Of a stretch of DNA of 41,478 bases, positions 8,334-15,833 are shown piece after piece (within the stretch, counting starts at the first letter, position 1; every line of letters starts with the position of its first letter). Source of the DNA: Bacteroidota bacterium (GTDB lineage Bacteria; Bacteroidota; Bacteroidia; NS11-12g; UBA955); contig JAURFW010000016.1 of assembly GCA_030834125.1 (NCBI GenBank), forward strand, positions 1-41,478. Reading direction: 5' to 3'. The translations under genes were made by a program, and so were the position numbers. The notes beneath the pieces were generated by a model. That model ran no database searches. It was given only the letters and a program-made list of their open reading frames with translations, and had not been told where the DNA came from.

Positions 8334-9685
8334 CCAAATAACCAAGAAAATACCTCATCTACCTTTCCAAAAGTATGTAGATTTATTCCAGTTATTGATT
8401 GGTTGTCAAACTTATTATACTTTGAAATAACCATATCAGTGAATCCAAGTTTTTTAGCTTCATTTATGCGTTGGTCTAATCGTTGAACCGCTCTTACTTC
8501 ACCAGACAGGCCTACTTCACCAGAGAATACTATTCCTTTTTGAATATTTAATCCTTGATAACTACTCATAATTGCTGCCATCATTGATAGATCTAAAGCA
8601 GGGTCTTCCAATCTCAGTCCTCCGGCTAGATTTACAAATACATCAGATTGCCCTAGTCCAAAACCGCAGCGTTTTTCTAGTACCGCAAGAAGCATATTTA
8701 ATCTTCTGAGATCAAATCCAGTAGCGGATCGTTGGGGAGTTCCATAAACAGCACTACTAACCAGAGACTGTACCTCAATCATTAGTGGTCTAATTCCTTC
8801 TAAAACACAACCAATGGATATTCCGGATAAAGCCTCATCACGCTGTGATATCCAAACTTCCGAAGGGTTATCAACCGGTATCAAACCACCCGAACGCATT
8901 TCATAAATGCCAAGTTCTTGAGTAGATCCAAAACGATTTTTTAGTGTTCTTAAAATACGGTAAACATGATGTCTATCTCCCTCGAATTGTAATACGGTAT
9001 CAACCATATGTTCGAGTAATTTAGGTCCCGCAATACTACCTTCTTTGGTTATGTGCCCCACTAAAAAAACAGGGACATTAAATTCTTTTGCGAAGTGCAA
9101 TAATTTGCCAGCGCATTCTCTGATTTGAGTAATGCTTCCCGCTGCGGCGTCAACATCTTCTGAGTATAATGTTTGAATAGAATCAACCACAATTACTTCT
9201 GGGGGATTTGCTTTTATATAATCTAAAATATTTTCAAGCAAAGTCTCTGTTAGAACTTCACAATTTTGATTTTTTATACCCACTCTATCTGCTCTCAGTT
9301 TTATTTGAGATTCACTTTCTTCACCACTTATATAAAGAACTGATTGGGTAGATTTCAACGCCATCTGTAAGAGCAATGTGCTCTTGCCAATGCCGGGTTC
9401 TCCACCTAAAAGTATAACAGAACCCGGAACTATCCCTCCTCCAAGTACCAAATCAAGTTCTCTGTCTGAACTACCAGATTTTTTAGCTTCGAGAGATTGA
9501 ATCTCATTAATGTTTGATGGGCTAACAATTTTTCGGCTACTCTTTGCCCAAGTGTTGGGTGTTTGAGAAACTCTTACTTCTTCGGCGAAGGTATTCCATT
9601 GTTCACATCCGGGACATTTCCCTATCCATTTGGGAGATTCAAAGCCACAAGATTTACAGAAGAATGTAGTTTTCTTTTTAGCCAT
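8330..9685 (-). CDS. radA: DNA repair protein RadA
   Basis: RadA (Sms) is a RecA-like ATPase with helicase-type activity that processes recombination intermediates. The 451-residue product has the N-terminal zinc finger C10-x2-C13 ... C24-x2-C27, a Walker A motif GGEPGIGKST at 94-103, the RadA-specific KNRFG at 249-253, and a C-terminal Lon-protease-like domain (about 290-451) with the usual SAVYGTPQR and FVNLAGGLRLEDPALDL segments. Length is standard. It is monocistronic on the minus strand, with a near-match to the -7 promoter (GACCTTTG, 9690-9697 on the minus strand, one mismatch) 4 nt before the ATG. Confidence 0.97.
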   Translation of the reverse strand: MAKKKTTFFCKSCGFESPKWIGKCPGCEQWNTFAEEVRVSQTPNTWAKSSRKIVSPSNINEIQSLEAKKSGSSDRELDLVLGGGIVPGSVILLGGEPGIGKSTLLLQMALKSTQSVLYISGEESESQIKLRADRVGIKNQNCEVLTETLLENILDYIKANPPEVIVVDSIQTLYSEDVDAAAGSITQIRECAGKLLHFAKEFNVPVFLVGHITKEGSIAGPKLLEHMVDTVLQFEGDRHHVYRILRTLKNRFGSTQELGIYEMRSGGLIPVDNPSEVWISQRDEALSGISIGCVLEGIRPLMIEVQSLVSSAVYGTPQRSATGFDLRRLNMLLAVLEKRCGFGLGQSDVFVNLAGGLRLEDPALDLSMMAAIMSSYQGLNIQKGIVFSGEVGLSGEVRAVQRLDQRINEAKKLGFTDMVISKYNKFDNQSITGINLHTFGKVDEVFSWLFG

Positions 9686-9784
9686 ATTTCAAAGGTCAAT
9701 ATCTTTTTTGTTATTTGATGCTTATGTTGAAAATTCAGTTTAGAAACCTTCTAAATAGTACTTCCAAAACAGAATTATTGGTGG

Positions 9785-9792
9785 TATCTTTG
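9785..9792 (+). promoter_or_regulatory. Promoter -7 element for the Nfu-type gene
   Basis: TATCTTTG is a perfect TAnnTTTG match ending 5 nt before the ATG at 9798. Transcription would start at or beside the start codon, giving a leaderless mRNA. No convincing -33 TTTG is seen at 17-23 nt upstream. Confidence 0.55.
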
Positions 9793-9797
9793 TACAG

Positions 9798-10367
9798 ATG
9801 GAAAAGAATATCAACGATATTGTTACAGTATACGCAGAGGCAACTCCAAATCCTGAAAGTATGAAGTTTGTTGCAAATAGGATGCTATTGCCAAATGATA
9901 GTGCAGATTTTCGGAATAAAGAACTTGCAGAAAATAGTTTACTAGCAAAAGCATTGTTTGAAATGAATTTTGTTCAGGGTGTTTTTATCATGAATAACTT
10001 TGTGAGTGTTACAAAAAATGCCGAATACGAGTGGTATGATTTAATTCCTGATTTAAGAAATTTCTTCACAGAATGGATAGAAGATGGAAAGGAAATAGTT
10101 AACCCTAAAACTGAGTTAACCGAGGAAGAAGAAACGGAAATTGAACGAAAAATAAAGCAATTACTTGAAGATCACGTTAGACCGGCTGTAGAAATGGATG
10201 GTGGAGCTATCGATTTTAAATCATTCAAAGATGGTATAGTAACTGTTCAATTGAAAGGGAGCTGCAGTGGTTGCCCTTCATCTACAATGACTTTAAAGTC
10301 AGGAATTGAGAATTTGTTAAAAAGAATGGTTCCTGAAGTTATTTCGGTTGAAGCAGAAAGTGTTTAA
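9798..10367 (+). CDS. Nfu-type Fe-S cluster scaffold/carrier protein
   Basis: The 189-residue protein has two parts: an Nfu N-terminal domain (about 10-95, with the EATPNPESMKF motif) and a NifU C-terminal domain (about 105-185) with the cluster-binding C156-x2-C159 in GSCSGCPSS. Proteins with this layout accept Fe-S clusters from the main assembly machine and deliver them to target enzymes in the cytoplasm. The internal segment DHVRPAVEMDGGAIDF is a family hallmark. It is followed after 103 bp by an acyl-CoA synthetase gene. HscA, a chaperone of the same pathway in other bacteria, is encoded at 31021. Confidence 0.94.
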   Translation: MEKNINDIVTVYAEATPNPESMKFVANRMLLPNDSADFRNKELAENSLLAKALFEMNFVQGVFIMNNFVSVTKNAEYEWYDLIPDLRNFFTEWIEDGKEIVNPKTELTEEEETEIERKIKQLLEDHVRPAVEMDGGAIDFKSFKDGIVTVQLKGSCSGCPSSTMTLKSGIENLLKRMVPEVISVEAESV

Positions 10368-10470
10368 CAATCTGGTTTAATTACTAAATACTTTTCCAAA
10401 AGGGAATAATAAATTTTTCATTTAACGCTAAAACATACATATTTGTCGATAGGTTAAAACCTAAAGTCAA

Positions 10471-12387
10471 ATGGAATCATTAGCAGCAAAAAGAATGGAG
10501 AACGACCCAGCGTTTCGTTCACTACACGATTTTTTACTAAATTCAGCCAACAAAATTCATAATCCTCAACACCATTTTTTACATCAAAAAATAGATGGTG
10601 AATGGAAGCCAATAACCTACCAAGAAGTCATTGATAAGGTAAATATCATTGCAGCTTTCTTGCTAAAATCGGCGATTAAAAAAGGAGATCGAGTTGCGGT
10701 TATACTGGAGAATTGTCCTGAATACTACATGCTTGATCAGGCCCTGCAGAAGTTGGGTAATGTAAATGTATCTATTTATCCAACCCTAACACCTGAAGAA
10801 ACTAAATTTATTATTAATGATTCCGGTTCCAGGATGGTTTTTGTAGGGAATCCATTTTTATTAAAAAAAGTTCAAAAGGTTGAAGCGGAATGTCCTACTT
10901 TAGAAAAAATCATTTTTATACCTTCAAACAAGGAAGAAGCTGGAAATGTAATTAATTTTTCGACTGTTATTGAATCCGGACAACAGGCTTTACCGGAGTT
11001 TTCAAATCAAATTGAAGAACAATTCAAAACAGTAACCAAAGATGATTTAGCAACACTAATTTATACTAGTGGAACCACAGGAGTGCCTAAAGGGGCAATG
11101 TTAACTCATTACAATTTTATGAGTAACTGTTATGATGCAAAAGAACTTTGTCCTGCTATAATGGAAACTGATTTATATCTTTCATTCTTGCCATTGAGTC
11201 ATGTATTTGAAAGAATGGCCACAATGTATCTTGGTATTTATGTAGGAGCTAGCATTGCGTTTTCAGAAGGAATTGAAAAGGTGGCTTCTAATATTATGGA
11301 GATACGACCTACAGTTATGGCCACTGTGCCTAGACTATTAGAGAGAATACACGATAAGGTGATAAAAAATGCTACTGCAGGTGGAGGAATTAAAGCGAAG
11401 ATCTTTTTGTGGGCAGTTAAAACTGGTGCTGCAGCAAGGGTGAAAAAGGAAAATGGCAATGGATTGGGTCCTATTTTAGGTTTGAAGTTGGGAATTGCTG
11501 AAAAGTTAGTATTCTCAAAAATCAAAACTAAAATGGGGGGCAGAATGAAAATGTTCGTAAGTGGGGGAGGTGCACTACCCAAACATGTAGGTGAGTTTTT
11601 TGCTAATCTTGGACTAAAAGTACAAGAAGGTTATGGACTAACAGAAACGTCGCCATTTGTTACTGTAAATGAATTTGAAAGACAGGTTTACGGTACTGTT
11701 GGGCGGGTAGCCCCAAGACAATATGTAGCAATTCAGAATATTGAAACTAAAGAGATAATTACAGTTCAAAATTATGATAACTTCAATGCAGAATTTGAAT
11801 CTGAAGAAGGTGAGATACTAACAAAAGGTCCAAATGTTATGAAAGGTTACTGGCAAAATGAGGCGGAAACACAGAATGTTTTTGACGAAGATGGTTGGTT
11901 CCATACTGGAGATATTGGAAAGTTTGAAAAAGGCTATTTGAAAATTACAGACAGACTAAAAAATATGCTCAAAACCTCACTTGGTAAAAATATTTATCCA
12001 ACTCAAATTGAAAATGTATATCTCCAAAGTGATAGAATAGAGCAGATATTCATTATAGGTGATAAGAGAGAATTTCTAACGGCAATTATTGTTCCAAATA
12101 AAGAAACCGCGGAAGAGCAAATTTCCAACAAGTTATATGTTTGGGAATCTGATGGTGAATTTATTTATGATGATGAGATAATGAAGTGGATTGCGGAAGA
12201 TGCAAAAAAAATCAGTCTTAACATGGCAAAATTTGAGCGAATTAGGAATTTTCGTTTAAAACGAGAGCCATTCAGCATAGAAAACGGTGATATGACCATT
12301 ACACTTAAGGTAAAACGTAAAGTAGTTTTGGAGAAATACGCTGACGAGATTGAAAAGATGTATGCTGAGAAAGATTGTCCATTATAA
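10471..12387 (+). CDS. Long-chain fatty acid-CoA ligase (AMP-binding)
   Basis: The 638-residue enzyme should activate long-chain fatty acids to acyl-CoA through an acyl-adenylate. The ATP phosphate-binding loop YTSGTTGVPKGAM is at about 198-210, the adenine-contact motif EGYGLTETSPF lies centrally, WFHTGDIGKF contains the ribose-binding Asp, and DRLKNMLKTSLGKNIYP is the hinge with the catalytic-lysine-containing C-terminal domain. The length and the FAA1-type motifs match the long-chain family (FadD/FAA1-like) rather than acetyl-CoA synthetase. It ends 6 bp before the convergent cruF-like gene. Substrate chain length cannot be told from sequence. Confidence 0.93.
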   Translation: MESLAAKRMENDPAFRSLHDFLLNSANKIHNPQHHFLHQKIDGEWKPITYQEVIDKVNIIAAFLLKSAIKKGDRVAVILENCPEYYMLDQALQKLGNVNVSIYPTLTPEETKFIINDSGSRMVFVGNPFLLKKVQKVEAECPTLEKIIFIPSNKEEAGNVINFSTVIESGQQALPEFSNQIEEQFKTVTKDDLATLIYTSGTTGVPKGAMLTHYNFMSNCYDAKELCPAIMETDLYLSFLPLSHVFERMATMYLGIYVGASIAFSEGIEKVASNIMEIRPTVMATVPRLLERIHDKVIKNATAGGGIKAKIFLWAVKTGAAARVKKENGNGLGPILGLKLGIAEKLVFSKIKTKMGGRMKMFVSGGGALPKHVGEFFANLGLKVQEGYGLTETSPFVTVNEFERQVYGTVGRVAPRQYVAIQNIETKEIITVQNYDNFNAEFESEEGEILTKGPNVMKGYWQNEAETQNVFDEDGWFHTGDIGKFEKGYLKITDRLKNMLKTSLGKNIYPTQIENVYLQSDRIEQIFIIGDKREFLTAIIVPNKETAEEQISNKLYVWESDGEFIYDDEIMKWIAEDAKKISLNMAKFERIRNFRLKREPFSIENGDMTITLKVKRKVVLEKYADEIEKMYAEKDCPL

Positions 12388-12393
12388 TCGAGG

Positions 12394-13032
12394 TTAAAAC
12401 AATCTTAAAAGAATATATAAAATAACAAAGAAGCCCATTTGAATCCAAAACATGGATGCTGCCATTCTATTGCGAATAGGCTTGCTTATTCCATTTAGTA
12501 ACATAAAGAAAAGAAATGAGCAAATAAACCATGCAATGTAATTTTGCAATGGTATTTGTGTTGAGTTCCAGTGCCAAAAATCAAATCTAACGGCTACGGG
12601 TTCAAGAAAGAAATCATAGGTGGTCATCATTGTGGCTCCAACCAATGATTTCACAAAAGAATTCTTTAATCTTCCTGCTAAAATTGAGGAAGAGTAAAAA
12701 ATCATACTTGCCCAATTTAATCCTATAAGAAAAGGTACTCCTTGCCATTTAGTGCCAAGCGTACTGCCATAATAGTAAGACCCAAAAATTACTCCTGTTT
12801 TTATACCAAGTAATTCAACAAAGAAGCCCAATATTCCAATTGCAATTATTCCTAAAACATGAGAAATTTCCCACTTCTTGTGAAACAACCAAGCAACACC
12901 GAAGGATAAAATTAGATTCCATGGAGTCAACTTTGTAAATAATGGACTCATTTCGGGCACCATGAAACCTATTATTCCCACGAGGTAGATTAAAGATACT
13001 GCAATTATGAATCTAGTTTCAACGATTTGCAT
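12394..13032 (-). CDS. cruF: Carotenoid 1',2'-hydratase, CruF family (DUF422)
   Basis: The 212-residue protein is almost wholly hydrophobic, with six to seven predicted membrane helices, and carries family motifs FFVELLGIKTGVIFG, ASMMFY-like segments and MTTYDFFLEPVAVRFDFWHW. CruF-type proteins hydrate the psi end of monocyclic carotenoids at C-1', giving a 1'-hydroxyl. The assignment comes from the family signature together with its partner, since it overlaps the crtD-like desaturase by 14 bp. No other role is suggested by the context. A different hydratase specificity cannot be excluded. Confidence 0.82.
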   Translation of the reverse strand: MQIVETRFIIAVSLIYLVGIIGFMVPEMSPLFTKLTPWNLILSFGVAWLFHKKWEISHVLGIIAIGILGFFVELLGIKTGVIFGSYYYGSTLGTKWQGVPFLIGLNWASMIFYSSSILAGRLKNSFVKSLVGATMMTTYDFFLEPVAVRFDFWHWNSTQIPLQNYIAWFICSFLFFMLLNGISKPIRNRMAASMFWIQMGFFVILYILLRLF

Positions 13033-14503
13033 TAGGTATTAATTTATCGACAATTGAAGCACTTAATAAACACAAAGGTATGCCTCCTCCCGGGTGTACG
13101 CTTCCTCCACAAAAATAAAGATTTTTAATATCATTTGAGAAGTTTGCCTGCCTAAAGAAAGCAGACATTCTATCATTTGAACTGGAGCCATATAAACTTC
13201 CTTTGTTGCTCCCAGTAATTTTTTCAATGAGAATAGGACTAAGAATATCTTCAAACTCAATTAATGGTTCTATGTCTTCCTTTAAAGAAATTGATATTTT
13301 ATCTAATATTTTTTTTCTCGCCTCTTTAATTAATTCATTCCAATTTTGCCCCCTATTGTATCCAGTATTTATCATTACAAACCAGTTTTGTTTGCCATCA
13401 GGTGCATCCTTTGGATTTATTGGTTGGGTTGTGTGTATGTATACTGTCGGGTCCTTTTGTAATTTTTTAGAATTGAAAATTGCATCAAATTCTTCTTGAT
13501 ATTCTTTTGAGAAAAATATGTTATGTATGTCTATTTCTGGGAAAATTTTACCTATACCCCAGTAAAATATCAAGGCTGAACTGGAATTCTCAGCATTTAA
13601 AATCTTCTTAGGAAGATTTCTTTTAAGGATGTTTTGATATGTAATTTTTGCGTCCACCGCAGAAATTAATACATCACATTTTAATTGGGCTCCAGATGAT
13701 GTTTCAACAGTTTGAATATTGTTATTTTTCAGAGTACTCCCAATAACTTGAGTATTGAATTGAAATTGAACACCTAAGGATTTGGCTTGTTTATACAAAA
13801 TATTAGCAATATCTCGGATCCCATTTTTTGGTAAATATGCCCCATATTTAAATTCTAAATGCGGAATAACATGAAGTGTGGCTGGAGCAACATAAGGGTT
13901 TGAGCCATTATAGGTGGCATATCGGTTAAACAGTTGTATTAATTTTTCATTATCAAAGCTGCTCTCTAATTTGTTGTTCATGGTTTTGAACATTTCAATT
14001 TGCCATAAATTTAAGATGCCCTTCAATCCGTCTTTAGAAAGATACGTTTTCAATTTATGCAAACTGTTTTGAAGAAATATAGGCGCAGTAATGTCGTATA
14101 TATTTTCCGACTTTTTTAGAAATGCTTCAATATCCTTTTTAGGGGTTTTGAAAAATATTGAAGCGTCTTCTAAAAAAGAGTTAATATTAGATTTGGCAAC
14201 AAATTTTGTTTGATCTGGGAAAAAATAAGTGCACAAATTTTCAAGTTGTGTATAATTAAATTCATTTTTGTGTGCTTCGTCTAATAATTCTGTAACATAG
14301 TTTGGCATGGTAAAAAGGCTGGGACCAGTGTCGAATCTGAAACCCTTTGAATTGATTTCGCCCATTTTACCACCGTAAGTATGGCTTTTTTCTATAACCT
14401 TTACTATTCGGCCTTTTCTAGCTTGTCTTATTGCACTGGCTAAGCCCGAGACACCACTGCCTACTATTAATGTTTCCACTACTTTTAAACAAAAAAATGA
14501 CAT
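13019..14503 (-). CDS. crtD: Carotenoid 3',4'-desaturase, CrtD-like
   Basis: This is a second CrtI-superfamily FAD enzyme (494 aa), distinct from the one at 6026. The dinucleotide fold begins LIVGSGVSGLASAIR with an intact GxGxxG, followed by GGKMGEINSKGFRFDTGPS, and the C-terminus has YFCGGSVHPGGGIPLCLLSAS. Pairing with a CruF-type hydratase points to CrtD, which introduces the 3',4' double bond into 1'-hydroxylated carotenoids. Sequence alone cannot separate CrtD from other desaturases or ketolases of the superfamily. The start is uncertain: ATG at 14501-14503 gives a seven-residue extension before the Rossmann strand, and GTG inside KVVETL is an alternative. No TAnnTTTG element was found upstream. 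Confidence 0.82.
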   Translation of the reverse strand: MSFFCLKVVETLIVGSGVSGLASAIRQARKGRIVKVIEKSHTYGGKMGEINSKGFRFDTGPSLFTMPNYVTELLDEAHKNEFNYTQLENLCTYFFPDQTKFVAKSNINSFLEDASIFFKTPKKDIEAFLKKSENIYDITAPIFLQNSLHKLKTYLSKDGLKGILNLWQIEMFKTMNNKLESSFDNEKLIQLFNRYATYNGSNPYVAPATLHVIPHLEFKYGAYLPKNGIRDIANILYKQAKSLGVQFQFNTQVIGSTLKNNNIQTVETSSGAQLKCDVLISAVDAKITYQNILKRNLPKKILNAENSSSALIFYWGIGKIFPEIDIHNIFFSKEYQEEFDAIFNSKKLQKDPTVYIHTTQPINPKDAPDGKQNWFVMINTGYNRGQNWNELIKEARKKILDKISISLKEDIEPLIEFEDILSPILIEKITGSNKGSLYGSSSNDRMSAFFRQANFSNDIKNLYFCGGSVHPGGGIPLCLLSASIVDKLIPNANR

Positions 14504-14550
14504 TATTGTTAAAATTTTCGGTGTTTTAGAAGTGCGTTATATTCCATTTT

Positions 14551-14602
14551 TAACTATCAAAAGATTCAAGTGATTGATCGGCAATCAGTTATTAAATAGT
14601 TA
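14551..14602. other. Nested inverted repeats upstream of the small lipoprotein gene
   Basis: An outer pair TAACTAT (14551-14557) / ATAGTTA (14596-14602) encloses an inner hairpin TGATTG (14571-14576) / CAATCA (14582-14587) with a 5-nt loop. A T-run follows, then an A-run, up to 14620. It lies between the divergent crtD-like gene and the small lipoprotein. It could be an operator or only AT-rich chance structure. Confidence 0.3.
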
Positions 14603-14630
14603 ATTTTTTTTAAAAAAAATATCGTATAGC

Positions 14631-14661
14631 TTTGCGTATTATAATTTTCATTATAAATTTG
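14631..14661 (+). promoter_or_regulatory. Complete Bacteroidota promoter for the repeat-rich lipoprotein
   Basis: TTTG at 14631-14634, a spacer of 19 nt and TAAATTTG at 14654-14661 form the full Bacteroidota promoter (-33 TTTG and -7 TAnnTTTG) at ideal spacing. Transcription would start about 14667, leaving a leader of about 25 nt before the ATG at 14693. It is the clearest promoter in the window. A second -7-like TAGCTTTG overlaps the -33 element (14627-14634). Confidence 0.7.
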
Positions 14662-14692
14662 CCAACACTCAATCAAATTAAACTGAAAGAAA

Positions 14693-14929
14693 ATGAAAAA
14701 AATCACTTTTGCTCTAGCAGCTGTTGCAGCTTTTACTTTTGCAGCCTGCGGAAACACTGAAACATCAACTGAAGGTGGCGACACTAATGCTACTGAAAAT
14801 GTAGAAGCTCCGGCTACTGAAGAGGCACCAGCTACTGAAGAAGCACCAGCTACTGAAGAAGCACCAGCTACTGAAGAGGCACCGGCTACTGAAGAAGCAC
14901 CAGCTACTGAAGAGGCACCAGCTGAGTAA
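14693..14929 (+). CDS. Small lipoprotein made largely of 6-residue EEAPAT repeats
   Basis: The 78-residue product has a lipoprotein signal peptide (basic start, Ala-rich core, FAAC with C19), a short T/E/G-rich stretch (20-36), then seven copies of a six-residue unit, mainly EEAPAT, from residue 37 to the end. The mature chain is about 60 residues, highly acidic, proline-rich and surely unstructured. I recognise no family. A strong promoter and a strong terminator isolate it as a single-gene unit, so it may be abundant. Similar low-complexity acidic tails act as surface spacers or charge layers in other bacteria (inference). Repeat number could vary by slippage without changing the frame. Confidence 0.82.
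   Translation: MKKITFALAAVAAFTFAACGNTETSTEGGDTNATENVEAPATEEAPATEEAPATEEAPATEEAPATEEAPATEEAPAE
14801..14926 (+). repeat. Seven tandem 18-bp coding repeats
   Basis: Seven head-to-tail 18-bp units (consensus GCTACTGAAGAAGCACCA, with A/G changes at a few third positions) encode the EEAPAT repeats. They fill the last 126 coding bases of the small lipoprotein gene. Each unit is a multiple of three, so gain or loss of units keeps the frame. Confidence 0.92.
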
Positions 14930-14949
14930 TCGGTTGATCTCGAACTATT

Positions 14950-14982
14950 AAAAAAGGCACTTGTTTAAGTGTCTTTTTTTTT
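14950..14982 (+). terminator. Intrinsic terminator after the small lipoprotein gene
   Basis: A 7-bp stem GGCACTT / AAGTGTC (one G-U pair) with a GTTT loop is preceded by A5 and followed by nine T. This is the typical shape of a Rho-independent terminator. It lies 21 bp after the stop codon and before the next gene's start. Confidence 0.85.
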
Positions 14983-15000
14983 ACATATTTGCGTATTGAA

Positions 15001-15378
15001 ATGATTCTACGGATTAAGTCATTATTAATATTACTTTGTTTTGCAGCCTCATCGGTCGTAAATGCCAGCAGTGTTTTGCCCTTTTATGACGATGAAATAA
15101 ATGGGAATGCACCGAATTTTTCGATAACTCCTAATCCTGTAAATGGATCCTATTTCAATGTAAACCTAAACTTTTCAGATACAGAATTTCCAGATGCAGG
15201 TATCATCATTTCTGATGTTTTAGGAAAAGTTGTATTTAAACACGGTATAAAACAGTCTGATTTTATGGAGGGGAAAGTAAGAATTTCTGTAATGGATGCA
15301 AACCTCGACAAAGGTGTTTATTTCCTTCAAATCAAGAGTGGAGATAATACGAAAACACTCAAATTAGCGATTCGTTAA
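15001..15378 (+). CDS. Minimal secreted protein consisting almost only of a T9SS type A sorting domain
   Basis: From the ATG at 15001 the product is 125 residues: a signal peptide (about 1-22, ending VNA|SS), about 15 linker residues, and a region from 39 to the end that matches a complete T9SS type A sorting domain (FSITPNPVNG, IIISDVLGKVV, LDKGVYFLQIKSGDNTKTLKLAIR). There is no separate passenger domain. In-frame TTG at 14989 is a possible earlier start, but the ATG is directly followed by the basic-hydrophobic signal. It could be a stand-alone cell-surface peptide, a decoy or competitor for the secretion machine, or the relic of a larger T9SS protein. The terminator just upstream makes independent transcription likely. 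Confidence 0.8.
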   Translation: MILRIKSLLILLCFAASSVVNASSVLPFYDDEINGNAPNFSITPNPVNGSYFNVNLNFSDTEFPDAGIIISDVLGKVVFKHGIKQSDFMEGKVRISVMDANLDKGVYFLQIKSGDNTKTLKLAIR

Positions 15379-15386
15379 TTGTTACA

Positions 15387-15833
15387 ATGGTAGTTCGTAA
15401 GGCGGGGTTAGAGGATATTCCTTCTATTCATAAGTTAATTTTTGAACTCGCACAATTTGAAAAAGCATCTAATGAGGTTGTAACAACCCCAGAAACGTTG
15501 CATCAAGCTTTGGAAGAAAGGCCTAATTGGGTTTTTGCTTGGGTTTGTGAGGATAAAAATGAAATTATAGGTACGGCAATTTGTTATTTGCGGTATTCTA
15601 CATGGAAAGGCATAACCCTTTACTTAGAAGATTTAGTTGTAACTCAAAGTAAACGACGAACTGGAGTTGGATCAAAATTATTGAATGAAGTGATTCGCTT
15701 TGCGAAACAAGAAAAATATAAAAGGATATCATGGCAAGTTTTGGATTGGAATGTTAATGCCATTGAATTCTACAATAGATATCCTATTATCAAGGATAAT
15801 GAATGGATAAATATACATCTGGATTTGATCTAA
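15387..15833 (+). CDS. GNAT acetyltransferase, SSAT-like
   Basis: The 148-residue cytoplasmic protein is a GNAT N-acetyltransferase using acetyl-CoA. The pyrophosphate-binding motif A is RRTGVGSKLL (90-99), preceded by the LYLEDLVVTQ strand and followed by VLDWNVNAIEFYNRY. This arrangement, with YLEDL and the WN...FY end, resembles the spermidine/spermine or thialysine acetyltransferase (SSAT) group more than ribosomal acetyltransferases. Substrate is therefore possibly a polyamine or an amino-acid analogue, but not proven. It starts 8 bp after the preceding stop and its end overlaps the rhomboid gene by 31 bp. Confidence 0.87.
   Translation: MVVRKAGLEDIPSIHKLIFELAQFEKASNEVVTTPETLHQALEERPNWVFAWVCEDKNEIIGTAICYLRYSTWKGITLYLEDLVVTQSKRRTGVGSKLLNEVIRFAKQEKYKRISWQVLDWNVNAIEFYNRYPIIKDNEWINIHLDLI

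Noticed and set aside
10435-10444. TACATATTTG before the acyl-CoA ligase, also seen at 14982-14991
   Set aside because: It has the wrong spacing between TA and TTTG for the -7 consensus, so I did not call it a promoter.
11238-11582. 114-codon open frame on the minus strand
   Set aside because: It is the antisense shadow of the acyl-CoA ligase, with proline- and phenylalanine-rich low-quality sequence and no signal.
14801-14926. Regular repeats as a possible CRISPR array
   Set aside because: The units are directly adjacent without spacers, 18 bp long and in frame, encoding EEAPAT.
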